From the IMG/VR virus record IMGVR_UViG_3300005731_000063, positions 1 to 26,500 of that record: a stretch of 26,500 nt of DNA. One strand, written 5' to 3'. This DNA comes from a virus. Positions 1-6,143 of the stretch are shown piece by piece (position 1 is the first letter of the stretch; the number at the start of each line of letters is the position of its first letter). The notes under the pieces were generated by a model. It saw only the letters and a list, made by a program, of their open reading frames with translations, made no database searches and was not told where the DNA came from. Position numbers and translations under genes: made by a program.

Positions 1-54
1 ACATTCTATAACGCGCTACTCCCTGCGGTCGCTGCGGTTATTTCAGCGTTAGGC
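1..54 (+). other. attC-like integron recombination site, 5' end cut by window edge
   Basis: Integron attC sites are imperfect inverted repeats recognised as folded single strands by the integrase IntI. This copy begins with the last two bases of R'' (AC, 1-2). A 5-nt spacer (3-7) follows, then L'' (8-12 plus 14-16) with G13 extrahelical. A variable segment containing TCCCTGCGGTC (20-30) is next, then L' (34-41), a 6-nt spacer TTCAGC (42-47) and R' GTTAGGC (48-54), which fits the consensus GTTRRRY. L'' and L' pair as 5 bp plus 3 bp around the bulged base. The predicted crossover is between 48 and 49. Over 52 bases it matches 26403-26454 at 41 positions. The plus strand is the canonical top strand. 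Confidence 0.62.
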
Positions 55-64
55 ATAATAAAAA

Positions 65-205
65 TTATAAGAATTTGCTTATTCCTTCAAGGAATAATGC
101 CAACCAAAGGCAAAATAATGGCTTTCTCAAATCTTCATCTTTTAACTGTAATACAATGGCTATTGCCATTAAACTAATTATAATAATATCTATTCCTGTT
201 TTCAT
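65..205 (-). CDS. small two-helix membrane protein in a cassette-sized unit
   Basis: This 46-residue ORF is not a recognised family. It has a hydrophobic segment at about residues 5-19, a charged turn (KDEDLRKP, 22-29), and a second hydrophobic segment at about 30-46. That is compatible with a hairpin in the inner membrane. It lies alone between two attC-like sites (1-54 and 218-312) in a unit of about 258 bp, a normal size for an integron cassette. Many cassettes encode small membrane proteins of unknown function. It reads antisense to the cassette orientation suggested by the attC sites, so it would need its own promoter or read-through from the phage side. Plus-strand alternatives here are only 25-26 codons long and look less protein-like. 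Confidence 0.5.
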   Translation of the reverse strand: MKTGIDIIIISLMAIAIVLQLKDEDLRKPLFCLWLALFLEGISKFL

Positions 206-217
206 AATTTTAAAAGT

Positions 218-312
218 GCCTAACAATGGCTAAAGTTAATTGCCTTGCAAGGTCTTGTTATAATTCAATGACTAGTGATTAACGGCTACTAAAATTAGCC
301 TAACCGTTAACC
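218..312 (+). other. diverged attC-like site at the left boundary of the phage
   Basis: R'' is GCCTAAC at 218-224, the same heptamer as in the right-hand attC at 26398. R' is best placed at 306-312 (GTTAACC), a partial match to GTTRRRY. Between them, GGCTAA (228-233) pairs with TTAGCC (295-300), and CCTTGCAAGG (243-252) is a perfect palindrome. A second local hairpin pairs 279-283 with 306-310 and 284-288 with 296-300. GCCTAAC recurs at 298-304. The 95-bp length is within the attC range. Spacers and pairing are less regular than in the two flanking sites, so this is a weaker call. The helicase stop codon (307-309) falls within R'. Confidence 0.42.
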
Positions 313-1233
313 CCATGCAGTAGCATAATTTTCCACCATTCCAGTTTTGCTAAAGTAGCACTTTTTTTTGAAATCAAAAAATAAATCTGCGTGTCCTCTC
401 TCCCCTAATTCCCTTGGCTTCACTTTATCCAAGCTGACGCCTACATAATTATCTTCAAACGGATAACCGTCTTTATCCAGTAGCCTGTCTCCGTTCATGT
501 TAGGCGGTGGCGGTCTCCACACGCTCATCATGTTAAGCCCCTTCCTGCTCCATGCCTGACCACCCGCGATTCTATTCATCATGGTTGGGGGCTGGTATCT
601 TATCCCGTCCTTAACCACGTCATCTTGGTTTTGTGGGTGTGTGATAATGCAGTTTAGTCGGTTGTTCTTCCTTGCGTCTTCTCTAAACTCGCCTAGTACG
701 TTCTCTAAATACAAATCCCTTGCGCCTCCGTACTTGGTTATGTCATGATAGAACTCATTCCACGGGTCGCAAGTTGCGCTCCAAACTGGTTCTTTAAAGT
801 GTTCACTAGCTGCGTTTGCCGCTTCCAAAAACTCTTCAGGTGTGTTGGAGTTTGTGCCCACCAAAAAGTGAGAATGTATAAAGCCCTGAGCCGTTTTAAA
901 CCTTTCGGGGTCTATGTATCCAAATTTAAACCAACTACGGCAAAGCATTTCAGTAAGCTCCGCGTAAATATCACTAGGCTCTCCCGTTTCGGGGCTTTGT
1001 ATAAAATGCTTCCACCCGTGCAAGTGTGATAACTGAACTAGGATAAAATGCCAAAAGGTAGACTTTCCTGAGTAGGGAGGTCCATAAACGTAGAATGTGG
1101 ACTTTCGTTTGAAGGATATGTACTCATCAAACCCTTTCAGCCCTATAGTGTCCCCTCGTTGCCTTCCATGCTGGAAAAGGTGGTTGTATGCTTGGTTTGT
1201 TTCTTGATCTAGTAAAAGTGGGTGAAGTTTCAT
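307..1233 (-). CDS. RecA-fold replicative helicase, Twinkle/DnaB-like ATPase
   Basis: This 308-residue protein probably unwinds DNA at the phage replication fork. The Walker A motif is GPPYSGKST (residues 51-59). The Walker B-like strand SATCDPWNEF (152-161) and the following IITHPQ (196-201) resemble the DPWNE and histidine-strand motifs of Twinkle and DnaB-type helicases. An acidic SPETGEP segment (80-86) sits where the catalytic glutamate is expected. There is no N-terminal primase or zinc domain, so any primase must come from elsewhere. Its start overlaps the methyltransferase stop by 4 nt (ATGA), showing translational coupling. The TAA stop lies exactly at the predicted attC crossover. 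It could also be described as a generic phage AAA/RecA ATPase; the helicase role is inferred from motifs. Confidence 0.72.
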   Translation of the reverse strand: MKLHPLLLDQETNQAYNHLFQHGRQRGDTIGLKGFDEYISFKRKSTFYVYGPPYSGKSTFWHFILVQLSHLHGWKHFIQSPETGEPSDIYAELTEMLCRSWFKFGYIDPERFKTAQGFIHSHFLVGTNSNTPEEFLEAANAASEHFKEPVWSATCDPWNEFYHDITKYGGARDLYLENVLGEFREDARKNNRLNCIITHPQNQDDVVKDGIRYQPPTMMNRIAGGQAWSRKGLNMMSVWRPPPPNMNGDRLLDKDGYPFEDNYVGVSLDKVKPRELGERGHADLFFDFKKKCYFSKTGMVENYATAWG

Positions 1234-1913
1234 ATTTCTTTGTTTTCATCAAATATAGAAATTTGTTTTGTATTGTTTTGTCTGTGTATTTCCATAGCCG
1301 TTTCAAGTATTGTTCTGCCAGCTTCGTAATCAACCAGGTTTCGAGCGATTTTATCTACTCTTTGATTTCCTTTGTACTTCCTAAAATCGTAATCGTGAAA
1401 TTCGCTCAAATCACCAACTTTTGAGTGTATGAAGTTACTCGCCTTCCTTCCGTTTAAATCACTTGGTAAATTAAAGTTAGTCCAATAAAGGTGTCTATCT
1501 CTTTTCTTTGCAGGTATTAAAGGCTCGTAAAAAGGTATTACATTTTCAACACAGTATTTACCTTTAAAAAAGTGTTCTAATAACAATATTTCTTGGTACA
1601 ACTTCATATCGGGATAAGTTGCTTTAGATTTTCGCTCACCTTCGCCTGTGTTTGTTTTTCTCATACTGCTATGAGTTGGGCAAGGTGGAGAAGTCCAAAT
1701 AAAATCAAAGTCCTGGTAGTGATCTAGCAAATATTGGTGTGCGTCAGCGATAACAACCTTGTCATTTGGGAAACGTTCTTGATATAACCTTGCTAACTCA
1801 TGATCTAACTCAACCGCAGTCACCTCTATTCTTTCAGAGACCTCGTTCCATTTGTAACGATTACCTCCAAGGCAAGCGTATAAGTTCAGTATTCTGTATT
1901 TCTTTGTTTTCAT
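1230..1913 (-). CDS. DNA (cytosine-5) methyltransferase, short orphan type
   Basis: The protein would transfer a methyl group from S-adenosylmethionine to cytosine C5 in DNA. Visible motifs are a motif I-like LYACLGGN (residues 11-18), an acidic residue after the second strand (AVELDHE, 33-39), the catalytic PPC (76-78), motif VI ENV (123-125), and an RDR motif VIII (138-140). At 227 residues it is shorter than most Dcm-type enzymes, leaving little room for a target-recognition domain. The C-terminal motif X region is unusual (NLVDYEAG in place of the common GN-type motif). No restriction enzyme is encoded nearby, so it is probably an orphan that protects phage DNA or tunes replication. It overlaps the helicase gene by 4 nt. 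Confidence 0.8.
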   Translation of the reverse strand: MKTKKYRILNLYACLGGNRYKWNEVSERIEVTAVELDHELARLYQERFPNDKVVIADAHQYLLDHYQDFDFIWTSPPCPTHSSMRKTNTGEGERKSKATYPDMKLYQEILLLEHFFKGKYCVENVIPFYEPLIPAKKRDRHLYWTNFNLPSDLNGRKASNFIHSKVGDLSEFHDYDFRKYKGNQRVDKIARNLVDYEAGRTILETAMEIHRQNNTKQISIFDENKEI

Positions 1914-1947
1914 TTTAAAGCGTTTTAAGGCTATTGTTTTTTCAAAC

Positions 1948-2544
1948 CTATAACCTACCCCATGAGGCTGGTTGCTCTTTTGTTTTTACCCCGTTTCTGT
2001 CCTTCTCAGACCTTGCCCACTCGTTAGCCTTGTACGTCCAGTTTGTTATCTTGGCTCCGTTCACCATCCAGCCCTTTGCAGCGTAGTGTTCAAAAAACCT
2101 AGTTGCCACGTCTTCGGTCTGCCATTGGTATTTGTGTTTGTCTTTCAACCCTTGGAAGTAACCTTGGCACGTCAAAGCGTCCTTTGGGTTTCTAATTCCT
2201 TCACTATTCCAAACATCGTGGGGTGTTTTTTCTCTATTATCCTTATCTACATCCTTATCCTTATCCTTATTAGCTTCAATATTGCTTTCGTTTTGCTTCG
2301 GTTTTGCTTCGGTTTTGCTTCTTTTTTTCTTGCTTCCGTTCTCAAAACGCTTATTGTTTGCCTCTAGATTTGGGCGTATTAAGCACCAAATTGCCTTACT
2401 GATTCCGTCTAAGTTCGGTTCTTTGAAGTTTAGGCTGAATTCTGCAATAGCTTCGTAGATAATTAAACGATCTTGATCGGGCAAATTCGTGATAGCTTCG
2501 TGAAAGCTACGGTAGAAAATGAAAGAGTCTCTTTTTTTGTCCAT
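1948..2544 (-). CDS. DUF6291-like phage replication or primosome accessory protein
   Basis: The N-terminal 75 residues fit the DUF6291 pattern: a RDSFIFYRSFHEAI start, LPDQDRL, an EAIAEFSL helix, and LIRPNLEANNKRFENG. Such proteins are common in Bacteroidota phages next to helicase and DnaA-like genes and are thought to organise replication, though no activity is established. A lysine- and aspartate-rich linker follows (about 72-105, with DKDKDVDKDN). The C-terminal part (about 108-198) is rich in aromatic residues (WQTEDVATRFFEHY, TNWTYKANEWA) and may bind DNA or the helicase. The linker is encoded by an 11-bp tandem repeat and a hexamer-like repeat (2240-2321), which could mutate rapidly. 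Confidence 0.62.
   Translation of the reverse strand: MDKKRDSFIFYRSFHEAITNLPDQDRLIIYEAIAEFSLNFKEPNLDGISKAIWCLIRPNLEANNKRFENGSKKKRSKTEAKPKQNESNIEANKDKDKDVDKDNREKTPHDVWNSEGIRNPKDALTCQGYFQGLKDKHKYQWQTEDVATRFFEHYAAKGWMVNGAKITNWTYKANEWARSEKDRNGVKTKEQPASWGRL
2240..2321. repeat. tandem repeats in the linker of the DUF6291-like gene
   Basis: On the plus strand GTTTTGCTTCG occurs at 2290-2300 and 2301-2311, with a 10-base third copy at 2312-2321. Nearby at 2240-2265 a CCTTAT-type hexamer repeats imperfectly. The first repeat is 11 bp, not a multiple of three, so gain or loss of one copy would shift the reading frame of the surrounding gene. Confidence 0.7.
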
Positions 2545-2570
2545 TGTCTTTTTTTTGCGAATGTAGGAAA

Positions 2571-2933
2571 TTAAATTAAGGACTTTTTTGCAAGCCCTTC
2601 CAGCACTCTCCTATGAAGATTGCTTACAGATTCATCGTATTTGCATAAGAAATCAAAAGACTTAGTGTAATAGGTTATTGTTGAGTGATCTACGTTCAAT
2701 TCTTTACCTATATTAACGAAGGTTGCGCTAGTGTATTTACGCAATACATTTGCCATTATCTTTCTAGCGTCCACAAGTGGTCTCTCTCTTACTTTTGAGT
2801 ATATTTCATCCTTAGTTATACCGTGTTCGAACTCGATCACATCATAGCAAATGTCTGCTATATTTCTAAACGTTGCTGCCGTGTGTTGAGGCGACAAAAC
2901 CCCTGGCGCTGCGAAATAATTTAACATATCCAC
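2571..2933 (-). CDS. DnaA domain IV-like DNA-binding replication protein
   Basis: Residues 28-118 resemble the C-terminal origin-binding domain of DnaA: ITKDEIYSKVRERPLVDARKI (basic loop and helix, about 39-59), then INIG/KEL-type helix and the recognition motif VDHSTITYY (81-89), equivalent to the DHSTV signature that contacts the DnaA box. There is no AAA+ ATPase domain, so it may bind phage origin sites without opening DNA itself, or may act as a regulator. At 120 residues it is essentially a stand-alone domain IV. It overlaps the preceding gene; the in-frame Met3 codon would make that overlap an ATGTTAA-type junction. Role in replication is inferred from the domain and from the neighbouring helicase and DUF6291 genes. 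Confidence 0.72.
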   Translation of the reverse strand: MDMLNYFAAPGVLSPQHTAATFRNIADICYDVIEFEHGITKDEIYSKVRERPLVDARKIMANVLRKYTSATFVNIGKELNVDHSTITYYTKSFDFLCKYDESVSNLHRRVLEGLAKKSLI

Positions 2934-3256
2934 CCCCCTATCTTTAGAATGTGTTCAAAAGGCAAACATCTGTCCTCGCACTCTTTAAGGATGACGCTGC
3001 GAATATGTTCTTTAGTCACTTCCTTGCCGTCTTTAAAACGACGGTAGTACCTTTTTTTGTGGCCTTGCGGAGTTGTGATATACTGCATCTTACCGCTATT
3101 AACTGCCGTTGTACTAGCGTAGAAAGCATTAACACTGTCAATGGTGCTTTCAATCTTTTTTGCTAGTACCTTTTTAGGACTGTCTCTTTTCAATGTCATG
3201 TGTGCGCATGGCTCATAGCCAAACAAATTATACATTTCCGATTCTTCCTTTTTCAT
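2921..3256 (-). CDS. hypothetical basic protein of the replication unit
   Basis: This 111-residue protein is not recognised. A second possible start is Met8 (MYNLFGYEPC). It is basic, with a central KRYYRRFKDGKEV segment (about 68-80) and three cysteines (17, 93, 111), one of them the terminal residue. The gene is co-directional and overlaps both its neighbours by a few bases, so it belongs to the recombination and replication operon. A nucleic-acid role is plausible from the charge but not shown. Confidence 0.6.
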   Translation of the reverse strand: MKKEESEMYNLFGYEPCAHMTLKRDSPKKVLAKKIESTIDSVNAFYASTTAVNSGKMQYITTPQGHKKRYYRRFKDGKEVTKEHIRSVILKECEDRCLPFEHILKIGGWIC

Positions 3257-3362
3257 TTACCTTGTATTTTTTGTTAGTCTCCTTTCTTATCATTCTCGCC
3301 CATTCGTTGAATGTTGGACGGTTCTTTGGTGTTGCCGTTGTCAATATCCTTATAGCATCCAT
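3228..3362 (-). CDS. small ORF overlapping two neighbours in other frames
   Basis: A 44-codon frame starting at ATG 3362 gives a basic peptide with the protein-like segment PTFNEWARMIRKETNKKYKV (residues 16-35). It overlaps the zinc-binding ORF (3274-3438) by 89 bases and the next gene (2921-3256) by 29 bases, each in a different frame. Its amino-acid composition looks less random than the frame of the zinc ORF over the shared stretch. It could be a real overlapping gene, or the continuation of the zinc ORF after a frameshift. Confidence 0.42.
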   Translation of the reverse strand: MDAIRILTTATPKNRPTFNEWARMIRKETNKKYKVNEKGRIGNV

Positions 3363-3438
3363 TGTGGTATGTTTTAGCCCCTCTAGTAGTGGCGTAGGTT
3401 CTTATTGTATCTCCGCAGTAGTCGCAAGTTCTTCGCAT
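3274..3438 (-). CDS. small zinc-binding (CxxC ... HxxxC) protein
   Basis: The 54-residue product begins MRRTCDYCGD and carries CDYC (Cys5, Cys8) followed by TYHNGCY (His25, Cys28), an arrangement able to bind one zinc ion. A TIRTYATTRGAKTY stretch links the pairs, a look shared by many small phage zinc-ribbon peptides. The remainder is polar and probably disordered. The gene lies inside the recombination and replication operon, overlaps the 49-aa membrane ORF upstream in another frame, and shares its last third with the 44-aa ORF. Function is unknown. Confidence 0.55.
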   Translation of the reverse strand: MRRTCDYCGDTIRTYATTRGAKTYHNGCYKDIDNGNTKEPSNIQRMGENDKKGD

Positions 3439-3551
3439 TGGTATGTTTTTACTTGTTCCTTCAATCTGTTCACTTCCTCCGTTAGCTCTCCGACTTTAAC
3501 GGAGACTAACAGAAGAATGATAAACAGTACTAATACGTCCATCTTTTTCAT
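3402..3551 (-). CDS. small single-pass membrane protein with coiled coil
   Basis: This 49-residue ORF has a hydrophobic stretch (VLVLFIILLLVSV, residues 6-18) followed by a short charged coiled-coil-like helix (ELTEEVNRLKEQVK, 22-35). It starts with an ATGA overlap with the stop of the Rad52-like gene at 3548, a typical coupled junction. Without it there would be a gap here. It is not a recognised family; the shape suggests a small inner-membrane protein. Confidence 0.5.
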   Translation of the reverse strand: MKKMDVLVLFIILLLVSVKVGELTEEVNRLKEQVKTYQCEELATTAEIQ

Positions 3552-4117
3552 CGTCCAGAATTATCAATTTTAATACGATCTCTCCAACTACTGCCGTACT
3601 TCTTCTCTGCTCTGATCTTTACTGGTATAGTCTTCTCAAACTCTTCACCGTCACCATATTCAATATACCAGTTCCATTCATTAGGCTTCAAAAATCCCGT
3701 TGCTTTTGGCTTTCCGTTGTTGTCGTTGTACTCTTTGTCTTCAAGTATTACTTTAAGGCTTGGGAAGTCATAAAGACTACGACCAATTCCCCACATAAAG
3801 CCAGCTCTTTTGAAAGCGTCTGAATATTCACCCTTCACACCTTCAAACTCAGATGGCGTTCCATTACTCCACTTCCAAACCCAGTGTTTTTCTGTCTCTT
3901 GGAAGATACCAATACCACATTGCAAAACCCCGTTAGAGTCTCGTTTATACTCACATTGCCAGTTCATTGAACCTACTGTTGAGTCAAGAATATTCATATC
4001 AACCCTAGCATCCTTGTAAGCCAGTAGGAAGGCGTAAACGTTGTCACCCCATTTCTGTAGTCTAGAGACTTTAAAGTCTATCTCATAACTCTTTAGCGGT
4101 CTATCTAGTTTGTTCAT
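3548..4117 (-). CDS. Rad52-like (Sak-type) single-strand annealing protein
   Basis: The protein is likely a phage recombinase that anneals complementary single strands. The order YKDARVDMNILDSTVGSMNW (residues 34-53), a beta region ending QCGIGIF (67-72), then KGEYSDAFKRAGFMWGIGRS (95-114) and YDFP matches the Rad52/Sak fold: a dimer-forming helix and a conserved KGE-SDA-KRA-GIG core. A matching exonuclease is not evident, and the SSB is far away at 25 kb. At 189 residues its length is typical of short Rad52-type proteins. It overlaps the upstream gene by 4 nt (4114-4117). The family assignment is from motif recognition only. Confidence 0.72.
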   Translation of the reverse strand: MNKLDRPLKSYEIDFKVSRLQKWGDNVYAFLLAYKDARVDMNILDSTVGSMNWQCEYKRDSNGVLQCGIGIFQETEKHWVWKWSNGTPSEFEGVKGEYSDAFKRAGFMWGIGRSLYDFPSLKVILEDKEYNDNNGKPKATGFLKPNEWNWYIEYGDGEEFEKTIPVKIRAEKKYGSSWRDRIKIDNSGR

Positions 4118-4341
4118 TTGTATAATTTTAAATTGTTTCCTTTTACCATTGACACAAACATATTCAAAGAAGTAATGTAGTTCATGTCTGCATCATCCGC
4201 TTTTGCCATCTCTACAAAGCCAGCTAACCCGTGAATGGGCTTGCAAGTTATGTAGTTGGTGTTTCCTATTTGTGTTAACTCTAGCTTGTGGTTAGGCATT
4301 GCATCCCGCAAGGCTCTGACCGATTTTAAAAATGTGTTCAT
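4114..4341 (-). CDS. hypothetical 75-aa protein
   Basis: A short soluble protein of unknown family, predicted to be mostly helical at its start (MNTFLKSVRALRDAMP) and end (NMFVSMVKGNNLKLYK). It overlaps the Rad52-like gene by 4 nt, so the two are probably translated together. It has a single cysteine and no recognisable motif. Phage recombination operons often carry small partner proteins in this position, but no such role can be read here. Confidence 0.55.
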   Translation of the reverse strand: MNTFLKSVRALRDAMPNHKLELTQIGNTNYITCKPIHGLAGFVEMAKADDADMNYITSLNMFVSMVKGNNLKLYK

Positions 4342-4352
4342 AGTTTTGTTTT

Positions 4353-4559
4353 TTATTTATGTTTACAATACTCATTAACAATCTCTAAAAGATCTGGACG
4401 ACCATCAAAAAAAGCTCCAAGAAGACACAAATGCTCTGTGTTTGGCATATGTGCATGAATACCCTTGTCATCAAGTCTTAATACAATCCATAATTCAGAC
4501 TTGCTTAATCTACGAGCTATATCTAGCTGCAATGCTCTAGTGTTGTTTTTGTTTCTCAT
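4353..4559 (-). CDS. hypothetical 68-aa protein, first gene of the recombination and replication unit
   Basis: This is the first gene after the terminator at 4680-4708 and the promoter near 4629-4660, with a leader of about 60 bases. The protein has a basic start (RNKNNTRALQLDIARRLSK), then a WIVLRLDDKGIHAHM strand-like stretch and a helical end (LLEIVNEYCKHK). No family is recognised. As the promoter-proximal gene it would be among the earliest expressed of this unit. Confidence 0.55.
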   Translation of the reverse strand: MRNKNNTRALQLDIARRLSKSELWIVLRLDDKGIHAHMPNTEHLCLLGAFFDGRPDLLEIVNEYCKHK

Positions 4560-4628
4560 ACTGTTGTTTGTTTACGTGTTTTGTTTTTAAAGGTTACGCG
4601 TTAATGACTTCATTGTTTTTGAACACCC

Positions 4629-4660
4629 CAAAGATACAACCCAATAACGAACAAACCAAA
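4629..4660 (-). promoter_or_regulatory. Bacteroidota-type promoter for the recombination and replication unit
   Basis: On the minus strand a TTTG box (4660-4657) is followed by 20 bases and then TATCTTTG (4636-4629), matching the Bacteroidota -33 TTTG and -7 TAnnTTTG consensus. A second TAnnTTTG-like box (TAAATTTG, 4664-4657) overlaps the -33 element. The site lies between the late-operon terminator and the gene starting at 4559. Confidence 0.6.
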
Positions 4661-4679
4661 TTTATTTTTCATGACGCAC

Positions 4680-4708
4680 AAAAAAGGGCTAACCCGAAGG
4701 CTAACCCA
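4680..4708 (-). terminator. strong intrinsic terminator with UUCG loop
   Basis: On the minus strand GGGTTAGCC (4708-4700) and GGTTAGCCC (4695-4687) form a 9-bp stem with two G-U pairs around a TTCG tetraloop, followed by seven T (4686-4680). It lies 36 bases beyond the holin stop and would end the late transcript. Confidence 0.85.
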
Positions 4709-4743
4709 ATTCTGAAAAACAAAAAACTAAAACAAAAGAAATA

Positions 4744-5259
4744 TTATCCTTTTCGGAAGATGTCGCGGCTCTTCTCGAATCCGCGTGAGCCAAAGTACGC
4801 AATTATTACGGTAATAAGCAAGCCGTCAAGTAACTTAATATAAGAATCCTTAACATCAAAAGCCATAGGGTCTACACTATCCAACACAACCACTACCGAA
4901 AACATAAGGAGTAAATACACTAAAGTCAAGGGTCGCACGTTTTTAGATAGCCAAGAGTCTGTACTACTATCTGCCTCCCAACGCTTTGTGATCTCAGCAA
5001 CCTCAATAGTATGGTACTCGTATTCCATCCTAAAAAGTTCCTCCATGCTCTCGAACTCTTCAAGTAAATCCGCAGCATCTTGGTTGTCTGGTTCTTTATC
5101 TAAAACACCACCTAAAGCCGTGCCTACCTTCGCTACAACCGTACCCCAGGGGCCTCCTACTGCCATGCCAACGGACTCAATAACATCGGGCGCAGCCTTG
5201 CCAGCTTTCTTAACCCATTTACCGAATTTAGTGTCCTTGAATTTCTTACGATCTTTCAT
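4744..5259 (-). CDS. phage holin, 3TM/DUF3154-like superfamily
   Basis: This is probably the holin, which forms inner-membrane holes at the end of the lytic cycle so that lysin reaches peptidoglycan. A glycine- and alanine-rich amphipathic region lies at about 30-52. A charged helix (62-98) ends in ITKRWEADSSTDSWLSKNVR, characteristic of this holin group. Two clear membrane segments follow, at about 110-127 and 143-156, and then a GSRGFEKS tail. The start codon overlaps the lysin stop by one base, and an intrinsic terminator follows, so it is the last gene of the late operon. The 171-residue length fits the family. Confidence 0.78.
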   Translation of the reverse strand: MKDRKKFKDTKFGKWVKKAGKAAPDVIESVGMAVGGPWGTVVAKVGTALGGVLDKEPDNQDAADLLEEFESMEELFRMEYEYHTIEVAEITKRWEADSSTDSWLSKNVRPLTLVYLLLMFSVVVVLDSVDPMAFDVKDSYIKLLDGLLITVIIAYFGSRGFEKSRDIFRKG

Positions 5260-5687
5260 TACCAGTCTAATTTACGAACAGATAAAAGTCTGTCTATTGG
5301 GTATTTCGCAATGCAAACTTTATTCCCTTGGTTGCCTCCCAACACATAAATATCCTTCCCGTCTTCACCAATAAAGAAACCTACATGGCCCTTGGCGCTT
5401 TCTTTGGATTGCCTCCAAAACACAACTAAGTCACCTTCATCAGCCTTTCGCAAAGAAATATCCTTACCCAAGTCTAAAAAGCTACGTGCATTTAGCTTAC
5501 CAGTACCATCTACATGAGCCTCTTTCAAAACCCAATTAACAAACGCAGCGCACCACGCAGTGTCGTCGGTTTTAACCCACTTATGACCGATCTCATGGAA
5601 GTAGGATAGTATCCTATCTTCGTCGTTATCCTCACGAATCCCTATCTGACTCGTCGCAATCAGTAGTATTAGGTCGTTCAATCCCAT
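5259..5687 (-). CDS. endolysin, TIGR02594/CHAP-NlpC-like peptidoglycan amidase
   Basis: The 142-residue protein resembles TIGR02594 lysins, papain-like cysteine hydrolases that cut peptidoglycan. The probable nucleophile is Cys46 in DDTAWCAAFVNW. The catalytic histidine is His101 in AKGHVGFFIGE. GDLVVFWR (85-92) is the strand before the histidine. There is no signal peptide, so export depends on the holin encoded immediately downstream with a one-base overlap. No cell-wall-binding domain is attached. The bond cleaved cannot be read from sequence. Confidence 0.85.
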   Translation of the reverse strand: MGLNDLILLIATSQIGIREDNDEDRILSYFHEIGHKWVKTDDTAWCAAFVNWVLKEAHVDGTGKLNARSFLDLGKDISLRKADEGDLVVFWRQSKESAKGHVGFFIGEDGKDIYVLGGNQGNKVCIAKYPIDRLLSVRKLDW

Positions 5688-5757
5688 TTAGCCAATTTAT
5701 TAAACCTTCGTCTAGATCATGAAGGTGTAAGTAGTTCTCTAAGTAAAAGTCTTTCAT
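5632..5757 (-). CDS. small ORF upstream of and overlapping the lysin
   Basis: A 41-codon frame begins at ATG 5757 (MKDFYLENYLHLHDLDEGLI) and fills the gap between the spanin-like gene and the lysin, overlapping the lysin start by 56 bases. The first 25 residues look like an amphipathic helix; the end is acidic and polar. It may be a real small lysis-region gene or a leader that couples translation to the lysin. No family is recognised. Confidence 0.42.
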   Translation of the reverse strand: MKDFYLENYLHLHDLDEGLINWLNGIERPNTTDCDESDRDS

Positions 5758-5774
5758 GTAGCGAATATAAGATT

Positions 5775-6101
5775 TTACGCCCGTTCCTCCAAACGCTCAA
5801 TTCTACGCTCGTTGCTTTCGTTCTTTATTCTAACCTCGCTAAAAGCCAGTTTAATATCAGTTAAAACCTCTAACGTCTTATCCATTTTGTCAGACAACTC
5901 ATGATATTGCCCATCATGGACGCGCTCAATCTTGTCTAGCTTTTCCTCACTATGGTTCAATCTTTGCTCCATAAGGCTATGAGCCTCCCTTTGATCTGCT
6001 ATGGCTTTACGCATCCACACAATACCCAACACGATACTAACTATCAATGCGGCTATTACCGTGCCGAGAATCCCTAATATGAAGTTGCTTAACTCGTTCA
6101 T
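5775..6101 (-). CDS. N-terminal membrane anchor plus coiled coil, spanin-like lysis protein
   Basis: The 108-residue protein has one hydrophobic segment at about residues 7-29 and a long charged heptad-rich helix from 31 to 107, with repeated RLNHSEEKLDKIERV and NERRIERLEERA patterns. An inner-membrane anchor with a long coiled coil next to lysin and holin fits an inner-membrane spanin, or an XhlA-like holin helper. There is no lipoprotein partner beside it; the only lipoprotein is at 22.6 kb. The start at 6101 is supported by an AAGGAGAGGG Shine-Dalgarno-like sequence directly upstream, unusually strong for this genome. The lysis role is inferred from architecture and position. Confidence 0.6.
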   Translation of the reverse strand: MNELSNFILGILGTVIAALIVSIVLGIVWMRKAIADQREAHSLMEQRLNHSEEKLDKIERVHDGQYHELSDKMDKTLEVLTDIKLAFSEVRIKNESNERRIERLEERA

Positions 6102-6143
6102 CCCTCTCCTTCAATAATATTAATAACTTCTTTTTCTTGTCGC

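Noticed and set aside
362-369. A run of eight A on the minus strand giving A AAA AAG near the helicase end, as a possible frameshift site.
   Set aside because: The -1 frame stops within a few codons and gives no meaningful extension; the zero frame is intact.
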